From Williamsia sterculiae (GTDB lineage Bacteria; Actinomycetota; Actinomycetes; Mycobacteriales; Mycobacteriaceae): a stretch of 64,000 bases of DNA. The notes under the pieces were generated by a model. The model worked only from the letters and a program-made list of their open reading frames with translations. It did not search any database and was not told the origin of the DNA. The stretch's first letter is position 1, and every line of letters begins with the position of its first letter. This document shows, piece by piece, positions 1 through 8,866 of this stretch. Location: positions 434,001 to 498,000 of the forward strand of contig NZ_FTNT01000001.1 in NCBI RefSeq assembly GCF_900156495.1. Reading direction: 5' to 3'. The translations under genes and the position numbers were made by a program.

Positions 1-191
1 CCGTGCTGATCGTGCACGGTGAGGACGACACCGTCGTCGACGTCGCAGCGGGCAGACACGCCGAGTCGCTCCTGCCCACGGTGACCGCCCACTACTGGTC
101 GGGTGAGGGACATGCGCCGTTCCTGACCGACCCCGACCGTTTCGCGGGCGAATTCGAGGCCTACGCCGCCGAGGCGGTGGTCCCGGCATGA
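1..191 (+). CDS. alpha/beta hydrolase, C-terminal fragment
   Basis: Only the last ~62 residues are in the window; the gene starts to the left. The strand LIVHGEDD near the edge and the GEGHAPF turn about 30 residues later match the acidic-residue loop and the catalytic-histidine loop of the alpha/beta-hydrolase fold. The nucleophile serine would lie outside the window, so no substrate can be proposed. The stop codon overlaps the mshA start by four bases (ATGA), which suggests translational coupling with mshA. That the fragment is a hydrolase is fairly safe; which family is not. Confidence 0.75.
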   Translation, partial: VLIVHGEDDTVVDVAAGRHAESLLPTVTAHYWSGEGHAPFLTDPDRFAGEFEAYAAEAVVPA

Positions 192-1519
192 GCCGCGCGG
201 TCGACCGTCCGCTGCCGTCGCGGGTGGCACTGATCTCGGTGCACACCTCACCACTGGCGCAGCCGGGGACGGGGGACGCCGGTGGGATGAACGTCTACGT
301 CTGGCAGACCGCGCAGCGGATGGCCGCGCGCGGCATCGAGGTGGAGATCTTCACCAGGGCCACGTCGTCGTCGGACGCCCCGGTGGTGGAGACGGTGCCG
401 GGGGTGCTGGTGCGAAACGTGGTCGCCGGACCGTTCGAGGGGCTCGACAAGCGGGATCTGCCCACCCAGTTGTGCGCGTTCGCGGCGGGAGTGTTGCGGG
501 CCGAGGCCACCCAACCACGCGGGTATTACGACGTGGTGCACTCGCACTACTGGTTGTCCGGGCAGGTGGGGTGGTTGGCCCGCGACCGCTGGGGAGTGCC
601 GCTGGTGCACACCGCTCACACCCTGGCCGCGGTGAAGAACCAGTCGGTGGCCGCCGGGGACACCCCCGAACCGTTGCTGCGGCAGATCGGTGAACAGCAG
701 GTGGTGGACGAGGCGGACCGGCTGGTGGTGAACACCCGCACCGAGGCTGATCAGCTCGTGTCGATTCATCACGCCGACCGCGACCGGGTGGACATCGTCA
801 CCCCCGGAGCCGATCTGGACACCTACTCGCCGGGTCCCGGGGGCCGCGTACGCGCGACGCTGGGTCTGGCGTCCGACGACGTGGTGGTGACCTTCGTCGG
901 GCGGATCCAACCCCTCAAGGCGCCCGATGTCCTGTTGCGCGCAGCGGCACCGCTCATCGCGGCGAACCCGAAGGTGAAGGTGCTGATCGTCGGCGGTCCG
1001 TCGGGGTCGGGTATGGATCGGCCGGTCGCGCTGATGGATCTCGCGGCCGAGTTGGGCATCGATCACGCGGTGACCTTTTTGCCGCCGCGCCCGCCCGCCG
1101 ATCTGGTGAACATCTATCGCGCCTCGGATCTGGTTGCGGTGCCCAGTTATTCGGAGAGCTTCGGCCTGGTGGCCGTCGAGGCGCAGGCCGCGGGGGTGCC
1201 AGTGGTCGCCGCCGACGTCGGCGGACTCGGGGTGGCCGTGGACGACGGCCGCAGCGGTCTCCTGGTCCCCGGGCACGACATCGGGAACTGGACCGCGGCC
1301 ATCGGTGGACTCATCGCCGACCCCGACCGGCGTGCCGCGATGGGCCGCGCCGCGGCGGCGCATGCGCAGCAGTTCTCCTGGGAGCAGACCGCCGAGGACC
1401 TGCTCGACAGCTACGCCAAGGCCATCCAGGGCTTCCGCGGAACCGTCGACCCTGATCGATCCGGTTCCGGTCGCCGTACCCGGCGGCTGCGCAGGCGACG
1501 CAGCGAGGTCCGGGCCTGA
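188..1519 (+). CDS. mshA: D-inositol-3-phosphate glycosyltransferase MshA
   Basis: MshA transfers GlcNAc from UDP-GlcNAc to 1D-myo-inositol 3-phosphate, the first step of mycothiol synthesis, in the cytosol. The 443-residue protein is a GT-B fold GT4 enzyme. The N-terminal domain carries the GGMNVYV loop (about residues 33-39); the C-terminal domain has [13 protein letters not shown] and the EX7E-type donor site in [15 protein letters not shown]. Length matches the family. The C-terminus is a basic run rich in Arg. The ATG overlaps the upstream hydrolase stop. A YbjN-like gene follows after 25 bases, the same pair as Rv0486-Rv0487 of M. tuberculosis, so the assignment is firm from both sequence and order. 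Confidence 0.96.
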   Translation: MSRAVDRPLPSRVALISVHTSPLAQPGTGDAGGMNVYVWQTAQRMAARGIEVEIFTRATSSSDAPVVETVPGVLVRNVVAGPFEGLDKRDLPTQLCAFAAGVLRAEATQPRGYYDVVHSHYWLSGQVGWLARDRWGVPLVHTAHTLAAVKNQSVAAGDTPEPLLRQIGEQQVVDEADRLVVNTRTEADQLVSIHHADRDRVDIVTPGADLDTYSPGPGGRVRATLGLASDDVVVTFVGRIQPLKAPDVLLRAAAPLIAANPKVKVLIVGGPSGSGMDRPVALMDLAAELGIDHAVTFLPPRPPADLVNIYRASDLVAVPSYSESFGLVAVEAQAAGVPVVAADVGGLGVAVDDGRSGLLVPGHDIGNWTAAIGGLIADPDRRAAMGRAAAAHAQQFSWEQTAEDLLDSYAKAIQGFRGTVDPDRSGSGRRTRRLRRRRSEVRA

Positions 1520-1544
1520 ACACCCCTACGAGGAGGAGACGCGG

Positions 1545-2225
1545 ATGACCAGTGGTGAGCCGATCATCAACGGGCACAGCCGGAGTGGGCCGGACGGACG
1601 CCCTCCGGCCATCGTCGAACAGTCCGACCGGATCCAGTCCGTGTTGCGTGAACGCGGTGTGGAGTTCAGCGTCCGGGCCTCCGGTGGCGCCGACACCGAA
1701 CACGTCGTCGTGGAGTTGCCCGGCGAACGGAAACTGAAGACCACGGTGCTGCTGACCGTCGGCAAACCCGGTGTGCGGGTGGAGGCGTTCGTCTGCCGTC
1801 ATCCCGACGAGAACACCGAGAACGTGTTCCGCTACCTGCTCAAGCGCAACCGCAGGCTCTACGGCGTGGCGTACACGATCGACAACATCGGCGACATCTA
1901 CCTCGTCGGACGGATCTCCGCGGAGTCGGTCACCCCCGACGAACTCGATCGCATTCTCGGCCAGGTGCTGGAGGCGGCCGACGGTGACTTCAACACGTTG
2001 CTGGAACTGGGTTTCGCCACCTCGATCCGACGCGAATGGGCATGGCGGGTGTCGCGGCGCGAGTCGCTGAACAACCTGCTGGCCTTCGAGCATCTCATCG
2101 ACAAGGAGTCGCTGCCCGCTCCGGGAGAACCGCTCTCGCGTCCCGACCAGCGACTGCAGGACATCGCGACCCCGGATCCCGGCATCCCGGGCACGGGACC
2201 CGCCGATAACGACGAATCGGACTAG
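1545..2225 (+). CDS. YbjN domain-containing protein
   Basis: A 226-residue soluble protein of the YbjN family (Rv0487-like). The core, about residues 25-170, has the compact alpha/beta pattern of that family, with VELPGERKLKTTVLL and the conserved NTLLELGFATSIRREW region. The tail after residue 195 is acidic, Pro/Asp-rich and probably disordered. The reading frame is open far upstream inside mshA, but the ATG at 1545 is preceded by a strong AGGAGGAG Shine-Dalgarno at 1531-1538 and gives the family length. YbjN domains resemble secretion chaperones in fold; the biochemical role here is unknown. Its constant place next to mshA in this order suggests a link to mycothiol or cell-envelope stress, which is inference. 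Confidence 0.85.
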   Translation: MTSGEPIINGHSRSGPDGRPPAIVEQSDRIQSVLRERGVEFSVRASGGADTEHVVVELPGERKLKTTVLLTVGKPGVRVEAFVCRHPDENTENVFRYLLKRNRRLYGVAYTIDNIGDIYLVGRISAESVTPDELDRILGQVLEAADGDFNTLLELGFATSIRREWAWRVSRRESLNNLLAFEHLIDKESLPAPGEPLSRPDQRLQDIATPDPGIPGTGPADNDESD

Positions 2226-2243
2226 TGCGGGTGCGGTGCTTGT

Positions 2244-2249
2244 TAGGCT
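2244..2249 (+). promoter_or_regulatory. putative -10 element TAGGCT of the acyl-CoA ligase gene
   Basis: TAGGCT fits the actinobacterial TAnnnT -10 consensus. It sits 28 bases before the ATG at 2278, with a GGAGG ribosome site between them (2268-2272). No clear -35 is visible. It suggests that the ligase gene has its own promoter just after the YbjN gene. Confidence 0.4.
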
Positions 2250-2277
2250 GGGCAAAACCGTTGCAATGGAGGTTGTC

Positions 2278-3891
2278 ATGAGTTTTGCCAGTCCTTTTCC
2301 CGACGTCGAGATCCCGAACGTGAGCGTCTTCGAGTCGCTGTTCGGTGACATCGACGCCGCCGATCTGGATCGGGTCGCGCTCATCGACGTCCTGGGTGAC
2401 GTGCAGGTCACCTACCGAGAGTTGATCTCTCGCATCGAAGCGGGTGCCGGCGCGTTGGCCGCCCGCGGTGTCGGTGTCGGTGACGTGGTGGGTCTGTTGG
2501 CGCCCAACTCGTCGGTCTTCGCCGTGGCGTTCCACGCCATCCTGCGGGCCGGTGCCACGGCGACCACGATCAACGCGCTGTTCACCGCCAAGGACATCGT
2601 CAAACAGCTCACCGACTCGCACGCCAAGATGCTCATCACGGTGACGCCGCTGTTACCGCAGGCGCTGGAGGCGGCCCGTGAGGTGGGTCTGCCGGATGCC
2701 GACGTGGTGGTGCTCGACGGTGAGGGCCAGGCGGCCACCGGTCACCCGAACGCCGCCGACCTCCTGGAGAGCGGTGATCCCGCACCCGACGTGGAGTTCG
2801 ATCCGACCACTCATCTGGCCGTGTTGCCGTACAGCTCCGGCACCACCGGCAACCCCAAGGGCGTGATGCTGACCCATCGCAACCTGGTGGCCAATGTGGC
2901 GCAGATCCGTCCGCTGCAGGGGATGGTTGCCGACGACAAGATCATCGCGATCCTGCCGTTCTTCCACATCTACGGGATGACCGTGCTGCTCAACGCGGCG
3001 CTGCACGCGCGGGCGTCGCTGGTCATCATGCCGCGTTTCGACCTGGCCGAATTCCTCGGCAGCATCCAGAAGTACGGCGTCACTTACGGTTTCATCGCCC
3101 CGCCGGTCGCGGTGGCGCTGGCCAAGCACCCGCTGATCGACGAGTACGATCTCTCGTCGTTGCACACGATCATGTCCGGTGCCGCCCCGCTGGACTCGGA
3201 GCTGGGCAACGCGGTTGCCGCTCGGTTGAATCTGCAGATGATCCAGGGTTACGGGATGAGCGAGCTCAGTCCGGTGAGTCATTGCATGCCCGCGGACGGT
3301 GGACTCGCCGCATTCGGTGAGCAGGCCCCGTTGAGTTCCTGCGGATGGCCGGTGCCCAACTCGGTCAACAAGATCGTCGATCCCGGCAGCGGCGACGAGA
3401 TCGATATCCCGGCCGAGGGCCTCAGTGAACCGGGGGAGCTGTGGGTGCAGGGACCGAACGTGATGCCCGGTTACCTCGGCAACGAGGAGGCGACCGCGTC
3501 GACGATCGACGCCGACGGGTTCCTGCACACCGGTGACATGGCGCGGGTCGACGCCGCCGGTCGGGTGTTCATCGTCGATCGGCTCAAGGAACTGATCAAG
3601 TACAAGGGCTATCAGGTACCGCCCGCCGAACTCGAGGCGCTGCTGCTCACCCACCCGAAAATCGCCGACACCGCGGTGATCGGCGTGAACGACGACGAGG
3701 GTGAGGAGATCCCCAAGGCGTTCGTGGTGGTGCAACACGGGGCCGAGCTCACCGAGGCCGAGGTCATCGATTTCGTCGCCGGGCAGGTCGCGCCCTACAA
3801 GAAGGTGCGTCAGGTGGAGTTCATCGACGCCATCCCGAAGTCGACCGCGGGCAAGATCCTGCGCAAGGATCTCCGGGCGCTGTCGGTCTAG
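2278..3891 (+). CDS. AMP-forming acyl-CoA synthetase, 4-coumarate-CoA ligase-like (FadD type)
   Basis: A 537-residue ANL-superfamily adenylating enzyme that activates a carboxylic acid as acyl-AMP and then acyl-CoA. Visible motifs: the P-loop SSGTTGNPKG (~187-196), YGMSEL (~325), the hinge-side HTGDM and the lid signature PKSTAGKILRKDL with its catalytic lysine near residue 525. The compact length and the PKSTAGKILRKDL lid point to the 4-coumarate/medium-chain branch rather than long-chain FadD enzymes; the acid substrate cannot be read. The frame is open further upstream, but ATG 2278 has a GGAGG five bases before it. The gene is not part of the usual mshA-gpm order and faces gadB tail to tail. 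Confidence 0.9.
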   Translation: MSFASPFPDVEIPNVSVFESLFGDIDAADLDRVALIDVLGDVQVTYRELISRIEAGAGALAARGVGVGDVVGLLAPNSSVFAVAFHAILRAGATATTINALFTAKDIVKQLTDSHAKMLITVTPLLPQALEAAREVGLPDADVVVLDGEGQAATGHPNAADLLESGDPAPDVEFDPTTHLAVLPYSSGTTGNPKGVMLTHRNLVANVAQIRPLQGMVADDKIIAILPFFHIYGMTVLLNAALHARASLVIMPRFDLAEFLGSIQKYGVTYGFIAPPVAVALAKHPLIDEYDLSSLHTIMSGAAPLDSELGNAVAARLNLQMIQGYGMSELSPVSHCMPADGGLAAFGEQAPLSSCGWPVPNSVNKIVDPGSGDEIDIPAEGLSEPGELWVQGPNVMPGYLGNEEATASTIDADGFLHTGDMARVDAAGRVFIVDRLKELIKYKGYQVPPAELEALLLTHPKIADTAVIGVNDDEGEEIPKAFVVVQHGAELTEAEVIDFVAGQVAPYKKVRQVEFIDAIPKSTAGKILRKDLRALSV

Positions 3892-3956
3892 GGCCAGCGC
3901 CCGCCCGCCGTGGATGACGGCCCGCTCGACGGGGTCGCGGGACAGACGTGGGCGGG

Positions 3957-5366
3957 TCAGTGGTGGAAGGACTCGCCCCGTCGGGAGTCGGGGATGGGGC
4001 CGGTCAACTGATCGAGGTGGTCGACGGCGTCCCGGATGTGGCCGAGCAGTACGCCTGCGAGGTCCATGCTCAGCCCGTTGCGGACCACGATGCGTTGCAC
4101 GGTGACGTCGGTGAGGTCGTCGGGCATCGGATACGCAGGCACCAGCCAACCGCTCTCCCGCAACATGTCCGACAGGTGGTAGAGGTCCCAGTTGTCGGTG
4201 TAGCCGGCCCGCAGCTTCCAGGCGAACACGGGGATGTCGGTCGGGTGGTTGAACAACTCGAATGCCGGCAGTTCCGCGATACCGTCCGCCAGGTACTGCG
4301 CCACGTCCAGCGACGCCCGCTGCACCGCGGTGAAACCCTCGCGACCCAGGCGCAGGAACAGGTAGTACTGCATCAGCACCTGTGCGCCAGGGCGTGAGAA
4401 GTTCAGCGCGAAGGTGGGCATGTCTCCACCGAGGTAGCTGACCGTGAAGACCAGGTCGTCGGGCAGTGCGGCCTTGTCACGCCACACCACCCAGCCGACA
4501 CCGGGGTAGACCAGACCGTATTTGTGCCCCGAGGTGTTGATGGAGTGCACCCGGGGCAGGGTGAAGTCCCAGACCAGGTCGGGCTGGGCGAACGGCGCGA
4601 CCATCGCCCCGGACGCTCCGTCCACGTGGATCGCCACATCGAGACCGGTGTCGCGTTCGATGTCGTCGAGTGCCGCCGAGATCTGCGTCACCGGCTCATA
4701 CATCCCCGTGTAGGTGACCCCCAGGATGGCGATCACGCCGATCGTGTTCTCGTCCACGTACTCGGCGAGGCGGTGACCGTCGAGGACCGGATGATCCTCG
4801 GAGATGGGGACATACCGGGCCTCCACCTCGAAGTAGTTGCAGAACTTCTCCCAGCAGACCTGCACCGCCGACGACATCACCACGTTCGGCCGTTCGGTGG
4901 ACTGTCCCGCTGCCCGCCGTCGGTGCTGCCAGGCGCGCTTCAGGGCCAGCCCGCCCAGCATGCAGGCCTCCGACGACCCGATGGTGGAGGTCCCGACGGC
5001 CGACTTCGGGTCGGGTGCGTGCCACAGGTCGGCGAGGATCCGCCAGCACCGTTCCTCGATCGCCGCGGTGGCCGGGTATTCGTCCTTGTCGATCATGTTC
5101 TTGTCGGCCGATTCCAGATAGATCCGCCGCGCGTGGTCGTCCATCCAGGTGCTGACGAAGGTCGCCAGGTTCAGCCGCGCATTGCCGTCGAGCATGGCCT
5201 CGTCGTGTACGACCTGATACGCCGTATCCGGCAGGGTCTGCTTGTCCGGCAGGGAGAATTTGGGGATCTCGGTCACCCCACCGGGGCGGACGAACATCGG
5301 GCTGATGTCCAGGTTCTCGTGTTGGTCGCCGTCCGGCCGGTCACCGGGGTCGTCCGCAGGGGTCAT
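3957..5366 (-). CDS. gadB: glutamate decarboxylase
   Basis: PLP-dependent decarboxylase converting L-glutamate to GABA and CO2 with consumption of a proton; in other bacteria it serves acid resistance and GABA metabolism. 469 residues, the usual GadB length. The cofactor lysine is in SGHKYG (~Lys282) and the PLP-pyridine Asp in HVDGASG (~Asp249). The C-terminus ends in two histidines, a place where E. coli GadB uses a histidine for pH-dependent autoinhibition. The ATG at 5366 is preferred to an upstream TTG at 5375. No glutamate/GABA antiporter lies nearby. It sits between the acyl-CoA ligase (convergent) and gpmA (divergent). A gabT-gabD pair about 28 kb away could consume the GABA. Confidence 0.93.
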   Translation of the reverse strand: MTPADDPGDRPDGDQHENLDISPMFVRPGGVTEIPKFSLPDKQTLPDTAYQVVHDEAMLDGNARLNLATFVSTWMDDHARRIYLESADKNMIDKDEYPATAAIEERCWRILADLWHAPDPKSAVGTSTIGSSEACMLGGLALKRAWQHRRRAAGQSTERPNVVMSSAVQVCWEKFCNYFEVEARYVPISEDHPVLDGHRLAEYVDENTIGVIAILGVTYTGMYEPVTQISAALDDIERDTGLDVAIHVDGASGAMVAPFAQPDLVWDFTLPRVHSINTSGHKYGLVYPGVGWVVWRDKAALPDDLVFTVSYLGGDMPTFALNFSRPGAQVLMQYYLFLRLGREGFTAVQRASLDVAQYLADGIAELPAFELFNHPTDIPVFAWKLRAGYTDNWDLYHLSDMLRESGWLVPAYPMPDDLTDVTVQRIVVRNGLSMDLAGVLLGHIRDAVDHLDQLTGPIPDSRRGESFHH

Positions 5367-5461
5367 GGGCGCCAACGTACGCCGCCGTCGTCGACACCAG
5401 ATGAACGGTCGACACCGTCACGCGGTGTGTCGCCGACGCGGGGTCCCGGCGCCACCGGTGT

Positions 5462-5476
5462 GGGAAACTCCTTCCC
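5462..5476 (+). promoter_or_regulatory. inverted repeat GGGAA-N5-TTCCC at the gpmA start codon
   Basis: A perfect 5-bp inverted repeat ends one base before the gpmA ATG, in the place where a Shine-Dalgarno would stand. If transcribed it could hide or replace the ribosome site; if the mRNA is leaderless it would be promoter DNA. It is short, so chance is possible. Confidence 0.3.
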
Positions 5477-6223
5477 ATGACCAACGGCACCCTGATCTTG
5501 ATGCGGCACGGCGAGAGCGAGTGGAACGCCTCCAACCAGTTCACCGGTTGGGTCGACGTGGCACTCACCGACAAGGGGATCGGTGAGGCGGAGCACGCAG
5601 GCGAACTGCTGGTGGAACACGACCTGCTCCCAGACGTTCTGTACACCTCGCTGTTGCGCCGGGCCATCGTCACCGCGCAGATCGCCCTGGACCGGGCCGA
5701 CCGGTTGTGGATCCCGGTGGTCCGCGACTGGCGACTGAACGAGCGGCACTACGGAAAGTTGCAGGGCCTGAACAAGGCGGAGATCAAGGAGGAGTTCGGC
5801 GACGAACAGTTCATGCTGTGGCGCCGCAGCTACGACACGCCGCCGCCGCCGATCGATCCCGACGCGCGGTACAGCCAGGTGGGCGACCCCCGGTACGCCG
5901 ACCTGGAGCAGGTGCCGCTCACCGAATGCCTGAAAGACGTGGTCGCGCGGATGATCCCGTACTTCACCGAGACCATCGCCCCGGAGATCCAGGCGGGCAG
6001 GACGGTACTGGTGGCCGCGCACGGCAACTCGTTGCGGGCTCTGGTCAAACATCTCGACGGCATCTCCGACGAGGACATCGCCGCGCTGAACATCCCCACC
6101 GGTAACCCGTTGCGGTACGACCTCGACGAGAACCTGAAGCCGATCAACCCCGGGGGTACGTACCTGGACCCTGAGGCGGCCGCGGCAGGTGCGGCGGCCG
6201 TCGCGGCGCAGGGCCAGAAGTAG
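5477..6223 (+). CDS. gpmA: 2,3-bisphosphoglycerate-dependent phosphoglycerate mutase
   Basis: Interconverts 3- and 2-phosphoglycerate in glycolysis and gluconeogenesis. 248 residues with the catalytic RHGESEWN (His about residue 11), [21 protein letters not shown] and [10 protein letters not shown] (second catalytic His) motifs of the dPGM family, full length. The start lacks a Shine-Dalgarno: instead an inverted repeat GGGAA-N5-TTCCC abuts the ATG. In M. tuberculosis gpm1 (Rv0489) also lies just before senX3. The C-terminal Ala-rich tail overlaps no other gene; the small GNAT gene follows after 40 bases. Confidence 0.97.
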   Translation: MTNGTLILMRHGESEWNASNQFTGWVDVALTDKGIGEAEHAGELLVEHDLLPDVLYTSLLRRAIVTAQIALDRADRLWIPVVRDWRLNERHYGKLQGLNKAEIKEEFGDEQFMLWRRSYDTPPPPIDPDARYSQVGDPRYADLEQVPLTECLKDVVARMIPYFTETIAPEIQAGRTVLVAAHGNSLRALVKHLDGISDEDIAALNIPTGNPLRYDLDENLKPINPGGTYLDPEAAAAGAAAVAAQGQK

Positions 6224-6250
6224 TCGGCTGACCGACCGCCCTCGGAGGAC

Positions 6251-6256
6251 TATCCT
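6251..6256 (+). promoter_or_regulatory. -10 element TATCCT, probably leaderless GNAT transcript
   Basis: TATCCT lies seven bases before ATG 6264, so a transcript starting at the usual distance would begin at or next to the start codon. The intervening GAGGGA could also act as a Shine-Dalgarno if transcription starts further upstream. Confidence 0.45.
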
Positions 6257-6263
6257 GAGGGAC

Positions 6264-6572
6264 ATGTCGGCATCCGATCCCGACGTCGTGGTCGTCACCC
6301 ACTCCACCTCGCAGGAACGCTACGAGGCGACGGTCGGCGACGTGTACGTCGGATACCTCGATTACGTCAGCGAACCCGAGCAGGTGTTGATCACCCACAC
6401 GGTGATCGGGGACCGATTCAGCGGCCGCGGTTACGCGGCTCAGCTGGTTCGGTATGTGCTCGACGACATCGCTTCCACCGGTAAGAAGGTGGTCCCCCTC
6501 TGTTCCTACGTTCAGCATTTCGTGGCCGAGAATCCCGAGTACGCGGACCTCACCGTGCCGCTCTCGGGGTGA
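6264..6572 (+). CDS. small GNAT-family N-acetyltransferase (CG-type)
   Basis: A 102-residue protein with the minimal GNAT fold of the YjdJ/Acetyltransf_CG group. The acetyl-CoA pyrophosphate loop is GDRFSGRGYAAQLV (~50-64), followed by the family's VVPLCSYVQHFVAENPEY segment, where the Cys is well conserved in this small subfamily. Members are about 95-110 residues, so the protein is complete. Substrates of the group are mostly unknown. An in-frame start further upstream exists, but ATG 6264 fits the family and lies directly after a -10-like TATCCT. It is followed by the senX3 promoter region. Confidence 0.85.
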   Translation: MSASDPDVVVVTHSTSQERYEATVGDVYVGYLDYVSEPEQVLITHTVIGDRFSGRGYAAQLVRYVLDDIASTGKKVVPLCSYVQHFVAENPEYADLTVPLSG

Positions 6573-6736
6573 GATGAGCTCCGCCGGTGGTCGAGGACGC
6601 AGCGGCCGCACAGTGTGACCTGTGCCGCGCCACCTCGGCTTACATCGGGGTGAACGCGCGCGGAACACTTGCACCTCGACTTGTCTCTTTCGTGACCCAC
6701 CCAGCATTCTGCAGGGGTGTGGAGTTTCCCCGGTCG

Positions 6737-6742
6737 TAAGCT
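6737..6742 (+). promoter_or_regulatory. -10 element TAAGCT of senX3-regX3 (leaderless)
   Basis: TAAGCT is followed by exactly six bases and then the GTG start at 6749, and no Shine-Dalgarno is present. This is the geometry of leaderless actinobacterial promoters. The 176-base region from 6573 to 6748 holds no gene and is the likely site of phosphate-dependent control; no certain RegX3 box was identified in it. Confidence 0.55.
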
Positions 6743-6748
6743 CGTGGC

Positions 6749-8158
6749 GTGACCGGGTTGTTCATCGCTGTCGGCGTCGTGCTGCTGACCGTGGTGGCCG
6801 GGGGGATCGGTGTTCTCGTCGGGCGACGTCTGGCCACCCCGCGGCGTGCGCCCGGGGAGATCGCGATGAGCGACGTGTCCGCGGCGGTGCGCTCCGACGC
6901 CGCGGTTCTCGTCGAATCCGGGACCGAGACCGCCGACGGGCGGATGTCGAAGGCCGCGCTGCTGGGATTGATCGTGTCGCAGGGCGAGACCGCGATCGTC
7001 GTCGTGGACCACCTGCAGGACGTGGTGCTCTTCAACGAGCGTGCGTTGGAGCTGGGCATGATCCGCGACCACATCGTCGATGAGGCGATCTGGGCCGCGG
7101 TGCAGCCCATCTTCAGTCGGCCGGAAGCGACCGACAAACACTCCGAGGCGCACACTCACGAATTCGAGTTCACCCCACCGCACACCACCGGTGGCTTCAT
7201 CTCCACCGCCCGCGCCACCAGTCGTCCCGCGGCGGCGGTGCGGTGTGTGACCCGGCTGGTCGGCAGCGACGACCTCGGCATCGGGAATCAGGACAATGTG
7301 GAGCGCTACGCGGTCCTCTACGGTTCCGACGACACCGACAACGTCCGCCTCGAGGCCACCCGTCGCGACTTCGTCGCCAACGTCTCCCACGAGCTGAAGA
7401 CCCCCGTCGGCGCGATCGGACTGCTCACCGAGGCGCTGCTGCAGTCCGCCGACGATCAGGAGTCGGTGGACTACTTCGGTGAGCGGGTGCTCGTCGAGGT
7501 GGGCCGGATGAGCCGGATGGTGTCCGAGCTGATCGCGCTGTCTCGGCTACAGGGGGCGGAGAAACTGGCCGAGATGGAGGTGGTGGACGTCGACAGCCTG
7601 GTCGACGACGCGCTGCAGCACGGTCAGGTGTCGGCCGAGGCGGCGGGGATCGACCTGCGTGGCGACGAGCCGTCCGGGTTGTGTGTCACCGGCGACCGTA
7701 GTCTGCTGCTGATGGCGTTGGACAATCTGGTGGCCAATGCGATCGCCTATTCGTCGGCGGACACGATCGTCTCGGTCAGCAGGCGCGTCATCCGCGAGGG
7801 GGACCGGGAACTGGTGGCCATCGCCGTCACCGACAGGGGTATCGGGATCGCCGCCCGCGACCAACAGCGAGTGTTCGAGCGGTTCTTCCGCGTGGACAAG
7901 GCCCGGTCTCGCGACACCGGTGGCACGGGGCTGGGCCTGGCCATCGTCAAACACGTGGCGGCCAACCACGACGGCAGCATCCGGCTGTGGAGCAAACCGG
8001 GTACCGGATCGACCTTCACCCTCAGCATCCCCCGGGCGGTTCCCGCTCTGCGCAACCCCGATGACCAGATCGCTCCCGAGCAGGTTCGCCAACCCGCGCA
8101 GTCACCCGGCTCGCACGGCCGTTCGCACGTTCACAGAAAGAAGGAAGTGAGTCGGTGA
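6749..8158 (+). CDS. senX3: two-component sensor histidine kinase SenX3
   Basis: Membrane-bound sensor kinase partner of RegX3; in mycobacteria the pair responds to phosphate limitation. 469 residues: one N-terminal membrane helix (~2-25), a PAS-like region (~75-190), the phosphoacceptor box FVANVSHELKTP (His ~214), then the ATPase domain with N box DNLVANAIAYS, GIGIAARDQ, FFRVDKARS and GGTGLGLAIVKH. A basic tail follows. The start is GTG 6749. It overlaps regX3 by four bases (GTGA); the repeat elements found between the two genes in M. tuberculosis are absent. Confidence 0.96.
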   Translation: MTGLFIAVGVVLLTVVAGGIGVLVGRRLATPRRAPGEIAMSDVSAAVRSDAAVLVESGTETADGRMSKAALLGLIVSQGETAIVVVDHLQDVVLFNERALELGMIRDHIVDEAIWAAVQPIFSRPEATDKHSEAHTHEFEFTPPHTTGGFISTARATSRPAAAVRCVTRLVGSDDLGIGNQDNVERYAVLYGSDDTDNVRLEATRRDFVANVSHELKTPVGAIGLLTEALLQSADDQESVDYFGERVLVEVGRMSRMVSELIALSRLQGAEKLAEMEVVDVDSLVDDALQHGQVSAEAAGIDLRGDEPSGLCVTGDRSLLLMALDNLVANAIAYSSADTIVSVSRRVIREGDRELVAIAVTDRGIGIAARDQQRVFERFFRVDKARSRDTGGTGLGLAIVKHVAANHDGSIRLWSKPGTGSTFTLSIPRAVPALRNPDDQIAPEQVRQPAQSPGSHGRSHVHRKKEVSR

Positions 8159-8844
8159 CACACGTTCTCATCGTGGAAGACGAGGAGTCGCTTGCCGATC
8201 CGTTGGCATTCCTGCTGCGCAAGGAGGGCTTCGAGACGACGGTCGTGACCGACGGTGCGGAGGCCCTTCCCGAGTTCGAACGCACCGGTGCCGACATCGT
8301 GTTGCTCGACCTGATGCTGCCAGGGGTGTCCGGCACCGAGGTGTGCAAGGCCCTGCGGTCACGGTCGCAGGTGCCGGTGATCATGGTGACGGCCCGCGAC
8401 AGCGAGATCGACAAGGTGGTCGGGCTCGAATTGGGTGCCGACGACTACGTCACCAAGCCCTACTCGGCCCGCGAGTTGATCGCCAGGATCCGGGCGGTGT
8501 TGCGGCGCGGGGTGGACACCACCGACGCCGAGGCCTTCGACGACGGCCTGCTCGAGGCCGGCCCGGTGGCGATGGATGTGGAACGCCACACCGTCACGGC
8601 CAACGGGCAGGCCATCACCCTGCCGCTCAAGGAGTTCGACCTGCTGGAGTACCTGCTGCGCAATGCGGGCCGGGTACTGACCCGCGGACAGCTCATCGAT
8701 CGGGTCTGGGGTGCCGACTACGTCGGGGACACCAAGACCCTCGACGTGCACGTCAAGCGGCTGCGCTCGAAGATCGAAAGCGACCCCGGCAATCCGAAAC
8801 ACCTGGTCACCGTGCGTGGGCTGGGTTACAAACTGGAGCCCTGA
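8155..8844 (+). CDS. regX3: two-component response regulator RegX3
   Basis: OmpR/PhoB-type response regulator of 229 residues. The receiver domain shows the acidic pair in EDEES, phosphoacceptor Asp52 in LLDLMLPG, the conserved Thr in VTARD and Lys101 in VTKPYS. The C-terminal winged helix (~130-229) ends with DVHVKRLRSKIE and the wing VRGLGYKLEP. It starts with GTG inside the senX3 stop (GTGA overlap). Known targets of the family are phosphate-uptake and type VII secretion genes; neither lies in this window. The gene faces the cysteine-rich protein gene with only 22 bases between stops. Confidence 0.97.
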   Translation: MTHVLIVEDEESLADPLAFLLRKEGFETTVVTDGAEALPEFERTGADIVLLDLMLPGVSGTEVCKALRSRSQVPVIMVTARDSEIDKVVGLELGADDYVTKPYSARELIARIRAVLRRGVDTTDAEAFDDGLLEAGPVAMDVERHTVTANGQAITLPLKEFDLLEYLLRNAGRVLTRGQLIDRVWGADYVGDTKTLDVHVKRLRSKIESDPGNPKHLVTVRGLGYKLEP

Positions 8845-8866
8845 GCGTCGCTGACGTCTCGCGGAC

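Noticed and set aside
3892-3956. Rho-independent terminator between the acyl-CoA ligase and gadB
   Set aside because: CCGCCC and GGGCGGG blocks are present but pair with several mismatches and lack a T run.
5462-5476. Transcription-factor operator before gpmA
   Set aside because: Arms of only five bases directly at the start codon; too short to claim an operator.
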